DNA of 64,000 bases. Source: Marsupella aquatica. Lineage: Eukaryota > Marchantiophyta. A model generated the notes under the pieces. That model was not told where the DNA came from. It did no database searches and worked only from the letters and a program-made list of their open reading frames with translations. The translations under genes were made by a program, and so were the position numbers. Positions 45,725 to 54,356 of the stretch are shown here, one piece after another (position 1 is the first letter of the stretch; every line of letters starts with the position of its first letter). The DNA lies in assembly GCA_973895155.1 (NCBI GenBank), contig OZ316891.1, forward strand, positions 23,808,001-23,872,000, read 5' to 3'.

Positions 45725-48697
45725 CTAAATGGAAGACTCATAGTACCGTTTAATCCTAAACCCATTGATTCTAGTGTTAAGTGGGTGACCATCTAAGGTA
45801 GTCAATGAAACTGAACCATTATCCCAGATGTGTGTAACTCGGTAAGGACCAATCCAATGAGTATGAAGTTTCCCAGGAAATAGCATATAACGAGAATCAA
45901 AGACTAATGCTAAATCACCAACATCTAACTGCACTACGCGCAGCTTCTTATCATAAGCAAGTTTACGCTGGTTCTGAATGGTGACTGTATGGTCTAATGC
46001 TAAAAGTCTAACTTCTTCTAATTTAACAATATTGGAAAACCGATGTGAGAGACTATCTGAAGGAGAGAGTCGGTGTGGTACCAAGATACGTTCCGTTGGT
46101 AACGAAAATTCTATTGGAATAATACTATTCAGGCCATAGGTCAGATAGAAGGGGGTGTGAAGAGTTGTAATCTTCTCAGCGGTGCGGTAAGCCCATAATG
46201 CAGAATGGAGCTTCACATCCCAATCTGTCTTGTGAGATTCTACCATTTTATTCAGAATCTTGCCCATAATGCCATTAGCTCTCTCGGTTAAGCCATTAGC
46301 TCGGGGGTTGTAAGGAGTAGTTTTGCGATGCTTGATAAGATAAAGGTCAGTGATTAACTCAATAGTTGAGTTAAGAAAATGCAAACCCCTATCGCTTACC
46401 AACTCCAAAGGACAACCAAACCGGGTGATAATGTGCTCAAAGAGAAATGCAGCTGCGGTTATAGCATCATTCTTGCGAGTAGCTTTCGCCTCTACCCATT
46501 TGGTGGCATAATCAGTGGCCAGAATAATATATTTGCTTCGGCTTTTCCGAGCTGCTGGAGAAATTGGGCCAATAAAATCAATCCCCCATTTCTCAAATGG
46601 TGCCAACGGAAGGATAGGCGTAAGAGGCCATTTGGAACTAGCAGTGGGCTTCCCGATCCTTTGACAGGGATCACAGGTCTTAATAAAATTGTAAGTATCT
46701 CGATGCATAGTAGGCCACCAGTATCCAGCATCCAAAATTTTCTTAACTGTGGTATTCACTGCATAATGCCCACCGGTTTCTCCTGAATGTAAAGCTTCAA
46801 TTACTTGGGGAAGTTCCCTATCCTCTAGACAACGTCGCAATTGTTGATCAGGACCTTGTTTAAACAAAGTGCCCCGAATAATGGTATAGGGACCCACCTT
46901 ATGAGCAAAGACAGCTCGTTCTTCCGCATTAAAGCCTTCAGGGAACGTTCCATGAAGCAGCATGTGCACAATATTAAAATATCGAGAAGACTCCCCTTCA
47001 ATGTGCCACAAATGCTCGTCAGGAAATTCATCGGAGAGATTATGCTGATTCTCCGGACCAGGTAACCGAGATAGGAAGTCTGCATTCTCATGATGTTTGC
47101 CAGGTCGGACATGAACTTCATAATCAAATTCTTGGAGTAGTAAAACCCAGCGGGCTACTCGTCCTGAGAGATCCACTTGGTTAACCAAATATTTTAAGGA
47201 ATTATGATCAGTGTGAAAAGTAACCTGATACCCCAACAAATAGTGACGAAATTTCTTACACGCAAAGACGATGGCCAAAGCTTCCCGTTCAGTGACGGAG
47301 TAGTTTTTCTCGGCTGCACTCATTTGGCGGCTGGCATAGTAAATTGGATGGTCACGGTTTTCCACATCCTTCTGACTGAGATTAGCTCCAATGCAGAACG
47401 CAGAAGAGTCAATGAAGACATGAAACTTCTTAGTCCAATCTGGGGGTGACAAAATAGGTGCAGAGATTAACCGATCCTTGAGCAACTGGAATGCTTGCTG
47501 CCGCTCCTCATTCCATGTATATTCCACATCACTTTTTAACAGTTGGGTTAAGGGTAAGGCAATATTAGCATGTTTATAAATGAACCGACGATAATACCCC
47601 ACATGTCCCAGAAAAGCACGAAGCTGCTTTAAATCGGTCGGTGGTTGCAACTCCATAATTACTCTAACCTTCTCTGTATCAACCTCAATGCCGCGTTGTG
47701 AAATAACATGGCCTAACAAAATTCCCTCCTTCATACCAATAAAGCACTTTTCTGGATGAAGACACAACTGAGCCTCTCTACACTTCTGAAATGTCTTCTC
47801 CAAATGGACGAGGTGTTCAGCCGCTGACCCGTAAACACAAAAGTCGTCAATAAAAATCTCCATGAAATGCCGCAAATATTCTTGAAAAATAATCATCATA
47901 ATGCGCTGAAAAGTACCCGGGGCATTACACAGCCCAAAAGGCATCATGGTAAATGCATATGTACCCCAGTCGGTGGTGAACGTAGTCTTGTCGCGATCCT
48001 CCTTCCGAATGGACACCTGGTTATAACCAGAGTACCCATCTAAAAAACTGTATAACTCATGCAAGGCCACTGAATCAAGTACCAGATCAATAAATGGCAA
48101 AGGATAATGATCTTTCCGAGTGGCAGCATTCAACTTCCGGAAGTCTTGACAAACGCGAATTTTCGTTTTACCATCGGGTCCCGGCTTTTTGGGGACAATG
48201 ACAATTGGTGAGACCCATTCACTACTCAAGACCGGGTAGATAAATCCAGCAGTCGTGAGCTTGTCCAACTCGTCTTTAACCAGGATGGAATATTTGGGAT
48301 TCAAACGGTACTGTCTCTGTCGGACAGGTACTGCTCCTTCCATAAGGTCAATACGATGTTCGCCCAAATGTGGATGGATACCTTTTAAATCAGAATGACT
48401 CCAGGCAAAGACATCTTTATACTGGGTTAATAAACTGATATACTGTTCCCGTAGCTCTCCTTCGATATGCTTACCAATATTCAAAAACTTGCCTGGCTCA
48501 ATTTCGATTTTCTGACAAGCTTTTGGATCCACAATTCCATCCGTGAGGTTTGCCGGCTGAAGTCCAAGTTTGGATACTTCTGGTGCAAATGGCTCAAGGG
48601 TAGCTGACACTCCCATATCATGGTGTAAATCCCTATTAGCCTCAGTATTAGGAGGTTCGTCTGCTGCTGGGCCCACTTCCGATGATGAAGTTAATTG
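45725..48697 (-). CDS. pol: pol of element F: reverse transcriptase, RNase H, integrase
   Basis: Probably translated by readthrough from gag; the first in-frame start-like codon is GTG at 48676 (983 codons counted from there). RT: about 140-340, with MMPFGLCNAPGTFQ and catalytic FIDD (275-278). RNase H: D423, E464, D490 and D533 all present (VFIDSSAFCIG, TEREALA, FHTDHNSLKYL, NADFLSRL). Integrase: HHCC zinc region (GGH...TCDPC, about 636-671) and D700, D762, E798 of the D,D(35)E triad (WGIDFIGP, LVSDRG, LTERANG). No chromodomain; the C-terminus is short with an SVSLTTLDG strand. Together these copy the RNA into DNA and insert it, leaving the 5-bp duplication seen. All catalytic residues are intact. 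Confidence 0.95.
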   Translation of the reverse strand, partial: QLTSSSEVGPAADEPPNTEANRDLHHDMGVSATLEPFAPEVSKLGLQPANLTDGIVDPKACQKIEIEPGKFLNIGKHIEGELREQYISLLTQYKDVFAWSHSDLKGIHPHLGEHRIDLMEGAVPVRQRQYRLNPKYSILVKDELDKLTTAGFIYPVLSSEWVSPIVIVPKKPGPDGKTKIRVCQDFRKLNAATRKDHYPLPFIDLVLDSVALHELYSFLDGYSGYNQVSIRKEDRDKTTFTTDWGTYAFTMMPFGLCNAPGTFQRIMMIIFQEYLRHFMEIFIDDFCVYGSAAEHLVHLEKTFQKCREAQLCLHPEKCFIGMKEGILLGHVISQRGIEVDTEKVRVIMELQPPTDLKQLRAFLGHVGYYRRFIYKHANIALPLTQLLKSDVEYTWNEERQQAFQLLKDRLISAPILSPPDWTKKFHVFIDSSAFCIGANLSQKDVENRDHPIYYASRQMSAAEKNYSVTEREALAIVFACKKFRHYLLGYQVTFHTDHNSLKYLVNQVDLSGRVARWVLLLQEFDYEVHVRPGKHHENADFLSRLPGPENQHNLSDEFPDEHLWHIEGESSRYFNIVHMLLHGTFPEGFNAEERAVFAHKVGPYTIIRGTLFKQGPDQQLRRCLEDRELPQVIEALHSGETGGHYAVNTTVKKILDAGYWWPTMHRDTYNFIKTCDPCQRIGKPTASSKWPLTPILPLAPFEKWGIDFIGPISPAARKSRSKYIILATDYATKWVEAKATRKNDAITAAAFLFEHIITRFGCPLELVSDRGLHFLNSTIELITDLYLIKHRKTTPYNPRANGLTERANGIMGKILNKMVESHKTDWDVKLHSALWAYRTAEKITTLHTPFYLTYGLNSIIPIEFSLPTERILVPHRLSPSDSLSHRFSNIVKLEEVRLLALDHTVTIQNQRKLAYDKKLRVVQLDVGDLALVFDSRYMLFPGKLHTHWIGPYRVTHIWDNGSVSLTTLDGHPLNTRINGFRIKRYYESSI

Positions 48698-48700
48698 TCA
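48692..48700 (-). promoter_or_regulatory. Predicted stop-codon readthrough site TGA CAA TTA
   Basis: The only break between gag-protease and pol is this TGA. The six nucleotides after it fit CAR YYA, the type I readthrough signal of tobamoviruses. The pol frame is open from this codon on. Confidence 0.7.
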
Positions 48701-51700
48701 GGAGGGCCTAGTTGGTTTTATGGGAGCATCAGACAGATAAACTTCCAAGTAACGAACTTCCTCCAGTTCAAATTCCAATGGCTGCAGGACTAGCGAAGAG
48801 GTCGAAAAATCCGAGGTGTACCCATCATCTGTTTGTGTTTCTCCAAAATGTGGTTCCGGAACCCAACTAACAGTCACCTTAGGCTTCCCAAATGAAAGCT
48901 CTTGAGATTGCCAATTAACCTGAACTTGAGCCTTATACAACCATGGTCGGCCTAACAAAACAGGAAAGCTGGATGGTATTTCCGGATTAATAACCACATA
49001 ATCCAACAGAAAAGGGACACCAGCAATCAAAGTTTCTACTCTGGTCAGCTTCCCTATGGGTACCACACGAGACTGATCCGCCATGCGCAAAATCTTGGGA
49101 GTGGGCTCAAACTTAGTGAAACCCAAATTAAATGCTGCTGACTGTGTAATCAGATTAACGCTGGCTCCTCCATCCACAGGAACTCTCCGAATGACACACC
49201 CCTGGATTTGAACCTCAATTTCCATCGGTCCTTTGTCCTCCCACTCTGTTCGTAGCACATCCACCGAAGGTAACTTCTTCTTCCTCCGTTTTCCTGCAAG
49301 GAGGCTCCTCAGCTGTCGCCTATAAACCGGATTGTCCTGTAATAATTCCCCAATGGTGATATGTGCAGGATGATTCTTGACATCTTCAACAATATCATAA
49401 CCTGGATTTTTCAGTGGCTCTTTAGCTTTGACTACTACTGGTGGGTTAGGAGATTGCACTTGCTCCTTAACTAGCTCTTCCAGATGGTCTTTCACTTCCA
49501 AAGAGATGTCGGGCAAGAAGTATTTTGGGTCATATCGGTCATAAGCAGGGTCGTCTTCTTTGTCGAGGCCTTCCTTACATGGCTTGCGCCCTTCATCCTT
49601 GGGAGCTTTCGCGACCTTCTGATGCTCGTGCTTCTTGGTCTCCTTTTTCTTCGAACGAGTAGTTGCGTAAATATTAGTCAGAACTTTATCCCGATTCTGA
49701 ACTCGATCATTCGGCATACCAACTACTTCAGGTTTCACTAAATGACTTACCAAGACATCAGGCACCACCCCGGATACTGGTTGATGAAAAAGTGAATCTG
49801 GCTTTAATTCCACCCGATTTACATCCATATGTTGAATGAAGCTGCATTGCTCCATCTCTTCAGAATAAACCATCCGAATCTTGGCTTCAGGTCGACTTGC
49901 TTCTTTAACTGGCTCTTGAGCAAATCGAACCATCAGCCTAGGCTTAGCCGGATTCGGGCATTCCACCGGTAAGTGTCCTTCTTTTCCACAGTTCCCACAG
50001 ACAGGTGTATACCCCACCTCCTGTTTGGGATAAGGGCACTGGGGTGAATAATGATCAGGTTGGCCACAATTCCAACAAGCCCCTTTTTGACGCGGCATTC
50101 CTCGTGGTGGGTATCCTCCCGGGGGTCCCATGGGTGGTCTTGACGTTGGTTTATTGAAAGTGGGCTTAGGTGGTCCCCAAGTCGGTCTGGAAGCAGGAGG
50201 TGGTGGGAAATACTGTCCAGGGGGTGCTGTTTGGACGGTATACGTGGGATCGTACTCATACTCCTCAGCCTCTTCTTGACCATCTACATAATTCACCGGG
50301 GTTCGTAATGTGGGGCACTCGTTCGGGTAATGGCCCTGCTGACTGCATCGGGTGCACCATACGTTCATTCTCATGGGAGCAGGCAACCTTCGTACTGGTT
50401 TTACCGCGGCGATATTGACATTCAACTTGGACAATTGGCCAGAGAGTTCTTCCATCATGCGATCCATCTTCTTCTGGTTGGGAACTTTATTATTCCCTTT
50501 TACAGAGGATTTCTTCTTTTTAGGAGCAACGGATTCTGAGTCGGAACTTGAGCTTGAACTATCACTAGTGCTCGAATTTGTACTCTCGTCCTCCTCACTA
50601 GTGCTACTTCCACTTGATTCCGTCTCCGAGTCAGATTTAGACCTGGACGTTTTCTTCTTCTTTCTTTTGTCTTTCTTCAGGTCCTTCTTAACTCGTTTTC
50701 TCTCTGAAATCTCCGAGTCTACGTACTTCTGGGCTGCCTCTTGTACTTCTTCCAAAGTGGTGCCACCTTCTCGTCTCACGTAACGAGCAATCCTGGAGGG
50801 TAAACCGTTAATAAACCAGTCCTTGATAGTAGATTTCGAGGTAGCTGGATTATATTGATCTACCAAATCCAATAATTTGTCGGCATATTTCCTCACAGAC
50901 CCATGTTTCTTCATGTGCAGATGTGAGATTCGGGCAAAGGCACGCGCAGCTGCTCCTTCTTCTTTATATTTGGCCAAGAAAGCAGCCTTCAATTTCCCCC
51001 AATCCTGCTTGTCCGGAAAACGGTCATACCATTTCTGAGCACCCTTTTTCATTAGACCACCAAACAGATTGGCTTTTTCAGCGTCTTGACTCTGTCCATT
51101 GGATGCAGCTGCAGCTTCAAATTCTTTCAAATACACCTCTGCATCCTCCTTGGAAGTACCGAAGAACCGGTCGTACCTCACATTATTTCGAGCCATCGTG
51201 GTTGGAGCTAGGAGGGTAACGAAAGGAAGAGCTGATCGGGTAGCAAATGGGTTTGGGCTGCCCAAGCCTGAACTGCTGCTTGTCTCACTAGAAGACGAAC
51301 CACCGGCTTCACTCAGTGGTTCTGGATTATCCAATTGTGAAAGATCGACAGAATTATCTTGGGCCAGCGATTCTGCAACTGTATTCTCGGGCAAACCCAA
51401 ATTTCTTCCTTCGGTATGAGATAAGGCCCTCTCAGTGGTACTATCCACACCAGAGTCAATTTGGTTCACCGAACGTACTGTCTGCTGGCGGAGCTTGGTC
51501 TTTTGAGAACCAATAAGTTTTGGACCTGAACGAAGATTTACAAACAGGGGTCGGGTCGACGTGGGCCTTTCCAAAGAGCCACTTGCCTCTTGAATAGATC
51601 CCACTTGTTTCCACACACTACCCGGTGCAGGTGCTCCTGGTGACTGGAATTCGGGTAACAATGTGCGAGGGGTCACTACTAATTTTGCAGCATCCGAATT

Positions 51701-51751
51701 ACTGGAGGTCTTGGTAGGTTTTCTTTTATTCGGTGGATCTCCCTCAGACAT
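48698..51751 (-). CDS. gag: gag-protease of element F, 1017 aa
   Basis: ATG at 51751. Low-complexity N-terminus, gag domain at about residues 190-345 (RYDRFFGTSKEDAEVYLKEF, WYDRFPDKQDWGKLKAAFLA), a Lys/Ser/Glu-rich stretch (350-420) and three CX2CX4HX4C zinc knuckles at 466-479, 559-572 and 585-598. A retropepsin-like domain has active site VDGGAS (D860) and the downstream LLGRPWLY hydrophobic strand. It should assemble the particle and process the polyprotein. The frame ends at TGA 48700-48698, after which pol continues in the same frame. The TGA is followed by CAA TTA, the CAR-YYA readthrough context, so a Gag-Pro-Pol fusion of about 2,000 aa is expected at low frequency. Confidence 0.93.
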   Translation of the reverse strand: MSEGDPPNKRKPTKTSSNSDAAKLVVTPRTLLPEFQSPGAPAPGSVWKQVGSIQEASGSLERPTSTRPLFVNLRSGPKLIGSQKTKLRQQTVRSVNQIDSGVDSTTERALSHTEGRNLGLPENTVAESLAQDNSVDLSQLDNPEPLSEAGGSSSSETSSSSGLGSPNPFATRSALPFVTLLAPTTMARNNVRYDRFFGTSKEDAEVYLKEFEAAAASNGQSQDAEKANLFGGLMKKGAQKWYDRFPDKQDWGKLKAAFLAKYKEEGAAARAFARISHLHMKKHGSVRKYADKLLDLVDQYNPATSKSTIKDWFINGLPSRIARYVRREGGTTLEEVQEAAQKYVDSEISERKRVKKDLKKDKRKKKKTSRSKSDSETESSGSSTSEEDESTNSSTSDSSSSSSDSESVAPKKKKSSVKGNNKVPNQKKMDRMMEELSGQLSKLNVNIAAVKPVRRLPAPMRMNVWCTRCSQQGHYPNECPTLRTPVNYVDGQEEAEEYEYDPTYTVQTAPPGQYFPPPPASRPTWGPPKPTFNKPTSRPPMGPPGGYPPRGMPRQKGACWNCGQPDHYSPQCPYPKQEVGYTPVCGNCGKEGHLPVECPNPAKPRLMVRFAQEPVKEASRPEAKIRMVYSEEMEQCSFIQHMDVNRVELKPDSLFHQPVSGVVPDVLVSHLVKPEVVGMPNDRVQNRDKVLTNIYATTRSKKKETKKHEHQKVAKAPKDEGRKPCKEGLDKEDDPAYDRYDPKYFLPDISLEVKDHLEELVKEQVQSPNPPVVVKAKEPLKNPGYDIVEDVKNHPAHITIGELLQDNPVYRRQLRSLLAGKRRKKKLPSVDVLRTEWEDKGPMEIEVQIQGCVIRRVPVDGGASVNLITQSAAFNLGFTKFEPTPKILRMADQSRVVPIGKLTRVETLIAGVPFLLDYVVINPEIPSSFPVLLGRPWLYKAQVQVNWQSQELSFGKPKVTVSWVPEPHFGETQTDDGYTSDFSTSSLVLQPLEFELEEVRYLEVYLSDAPIKPTRPS

Positions 51752-52624
51752 CCCTCATTCTCCAAGCACGGGTGATTTTGAGACACCAGACCCGCTCCTC
51801 AGGAGTCTTTATGCAAGGAGTCATCATTTAGGTGCGACGTTATCACCCCACTCCGGGAGATATGAACCTGCTTCCTCAAAGTGACTTCCCGTAGCGTCGT
51901 TCAACATCCCTTGCATGATTCCTCCCCCTTGCTATCCCGTAGCTAATACTTCCCTTCAGTGACCAGCCGAGATTCTAAAACCTCGTTTTCTCTGGTGCGT
52001 CCTTCAGGTTGAGACGCGGAAAGGCACACCAGAAGCGTCGCGCACGTTGGTTCGTCACAGATTCCACCGGACGCTGCTCACAGCGTCCACTGGGATCGGA
52101 CGCTACTCGAAGCGTCCTGACTTGCGGAATCTTCTGGGACGAATCGCATTGGACGCTCTTCGCGGCGTCCTTCCTTATCTCCTTTACGGTGGCGATTACT
52201 GGAACCGGGCGTTCCCCATAATCTCCGACTTCCTTCACCCTGAAATTTCTTTACCACATGGTACGCTACACTAGGCCATCCTACTAATCAGACGTCTAAC
52301 TCCTTCCTAATCTTCTACGCAATTCCTGGTGCATGATTCTTTCCGCTAACTCCCGAATGGAAATGACTAAATATCACTCCTGTGTGATCCTACCATTCAG
52401 CCTTAATATTACTAAATGCAAACTTTCATCTTCCCACCAGGTGATAGTTAACCAATGTATGCCATTCCTCCCTCTCAGGCTCAGAACCCAAGAATTAACA
52501 TAACGATTCCTCAAATTCCTAATTCTTAATGTTCCCAAAGATCGGATAGGTGGCATCGGTCACACGAACCAGGATGGTTGGACAATTTTACAAATCATAC
52601 GTCCCGAGCAACGTTAGAATAACT
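51752..52624 (-). other. Untranslated leader of element F
   Basis: Between the leader ORF and gag. It contains three hairpins of the element-wide family (GGACGCTGCTCACAGCGTCC at 52070, GGACGCTACTCGAAGCGTCC at 52098, GGACGCTCTTCGCGGCGTCC at 52151). Packaging and dimerisation signals would be expected here but cannot be assigned. Confidence 0.5.
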
Positions 52625-52831
52625 TCACTTGTCACTCAAAGTGTCTTTGGTGTCTTCGACTATCTCCAAAGCAACTTGACGAGCAACAGCTCCTCTCTGT
52701 GAGGCCTTTTCTGGTGGGAGGGCGGTTTCTTCTCTTAAGTTTGGCACCACAAATTTTTCCAATACTCTTAAGAGAGCTTCCGGGGCGCTTTGGATAGAGT
52801 ACGGCATCACCTCGAAATGGAAGCTCTTCAT
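52625..52831 (-). CDS. Leader ORF of element F, 68 codons
   Basis: The ATG frame (MKSFHFEVMPYSIQSAPEAL...) lies between the PBS and gag, about 115 nt after the PBS. It is well formed and charged, ending DTKDTLSDK. It could be a regulatory upstream ORF or a leftover. No family is recognised. Confidence 0.3.
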   Translation of the reverse strand: MKSFHFEVMPYSIQSAPEALLRVLEKFVVPNLREETALPPEKASQRGAVARQVALEIVEDTKDTLSDK

Positions 52832-52946
52832 CTTTTTAACTGGAGTGATGACGCATCTTCACAATTATAGTAGAACGTGAATTCCTCTCCCGTCTAGCTC
52901 CTTCTGGCATACACTGCCTGTACGTCAATTCAATCTTAAATTCGTT

Positions 52947-52963
52947 CCCCGGCAGCGGTGCCA
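52947..52963 (-). promoter_or_regulatory. Primer binding site of element F (tRNA-Asp type)
   Basis: TGGCACCGCTGCCGGGG lies 6 nt inside the 5' LTR. It matches the complement of the plant tRNA-Asp 3' end (TGGCGCCGTTGCCGGGG, from memory of Athila-type sites) except at two positions. Confidence 0.65.
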
Positions 52964-52969
52964 AAAAGA

Positions 52970-54356
52970 TGTCGTATAGTGCTAAGTATCAAAAGTGACT
53001 CTCCTCACCTAAAACCAGGGTTTCGATCCCTTTAAGAACAGATTTCAGAATGAATTGTATAACTTTTATCACTCCGAGTGATTTAGAGTCTTGAGCTCTA
53101 TGTTGACTTCACTTCTCAATAAAAAAATCGAATAAACAAACAACAAAGTAACTGAACTTCTGATTTATGAATTAGAGAAGAAATGAGTAAGGATTTAGAG
53201 ACTACAAGCTACTGCCACTCCTTCAGAAAGGATTTGGGCTCAGTATAGACATGAAATCTATCTCATAATTCATCCATCTCACTCTTCAAAACACAAAGGT
53301 TAATGATAATGGAATTCTCAATCTGATGAAGCAGAAGCTTTCTGATTGCAAATGAATGATATGATTTAAAATGCCGTCAACATGGTTTGACATCAGCGAT
53401 ACGCAATTCAGTCAAACTCTAAACCATATTCCAGAATCAAAGCAACAGTACTAACTACTCTGAGAATCAGAATTTACTTCTCATTTATCATTAACTATTC
53501 TTGAATTGGCTAGCGAATCCCGACTCTGCAAGCAAGCCTAGCAGTGAATTCAATACGAGTTTCAGAAATCTGCAACTGAATTCAATCACCACAGGAATCT
53601 CTTGAATTCAATCTTAACTTCAATCAATATAGCTTTACTTCCATACAAAACACTCACAGCATGCCTTGTTACAATGGAAGGAGGAGAAAACTATTCAGAA
53701 GACTCAATTCTGAATACAGTATTAACTCTATTTCTCTCTACTTCAAATGAGCATTCTACTCTGTCTTATAAGTGCTGGAATCCTAAAATGGAGGAGGTAA
53801 GAACAGTCGTGCCTTTCCAAGCTTAAAACTAAACAAGGGAGAAGCACAGCATAAGTACTTCAACAAGGGTGGTAGAATACTACTTTACTAGTAATCTACT
53901 TCAAAAACTAAGTGTTGAGCGGACGCTGCTAGAAGCGTCGGGAGAATCTGGACGCTGCTAGAAGCGTCTTAAGTAAAACCAACGGACGCTGCTCACACTG
54001 CTCACAGCGTCAATACTAGGGTGGACGCTGCTCACAGCGTCGTGTGTTGAAGCTGACGCTTTCCACAGCGTCGGTCGAAATCCTCATAGAGTCTTGGTGG
54101 CGGTCGGGCACTGCCAAAAGCGTCATGAGGAGGTTGGACGCTTCCGCAGCGTCTTGAGTAAAAGAAACGGGCGCTGGTCACAGCGTCGGGCAAAGTACAC
54201 TAGGAATCGTCAGGAAAGCCGGAGATGTCAAATATTTCTATAAGTGTCCAGAACAAGTAAATGTTGGCCGGAAGGTGTCTAAAGTGTAAGTAAATCTTGT
54301 GATATGCTAAAAATAAACAAGTTTCCAGAAAAAATTGCAGGGACACCCATACCACA
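52970..54356 (-). repeat. 5' LTR of element F
   Basis: Upstream LTR in coding orientation. On the minus strand CACTTATAAGACAG (about 53763-53776) is a possible TATA box. Hairpin units lie at 53925-54186, in the U3-side half of the LTR. Confidence 0.95.

Larger units (their letters stand above)
40815..54356 (-). mobile_element. Element F: complete Ty3/Gypsy retrotransposon, 13,542 bp, TSD CTTAG
   Basis: LTRs are 40815-42201 and 52970-54356 (1387 bp each), starting TGTGGTATGG and ending ACGACA on the coding (minus) strand. CTTAG flanks it at 40810-40814 and 54357-54361. Order on the minus strand: 5' LTR, PBS, about 1.2-kb leader, gag-protease, in-frame TGA, pol (RT, RNase H, integrase), internal polypurine tract, third ORF, polypurine tract, 3' LTR. 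No chromodomain. RT motif FIDDF and the tRNA-Asp-like PBS point to the Athila/Tat branch. With intact enzymes and apparently identical LTRs it may still be mobile. Confidence 0.95.

Noticed and set aside
45725-46100. Chromodomain at the C-terminus of F pol
   Set aside because: The integrase tail is short and lacks the aromatic cage pattern; the element fits the non-chromovirus branch.
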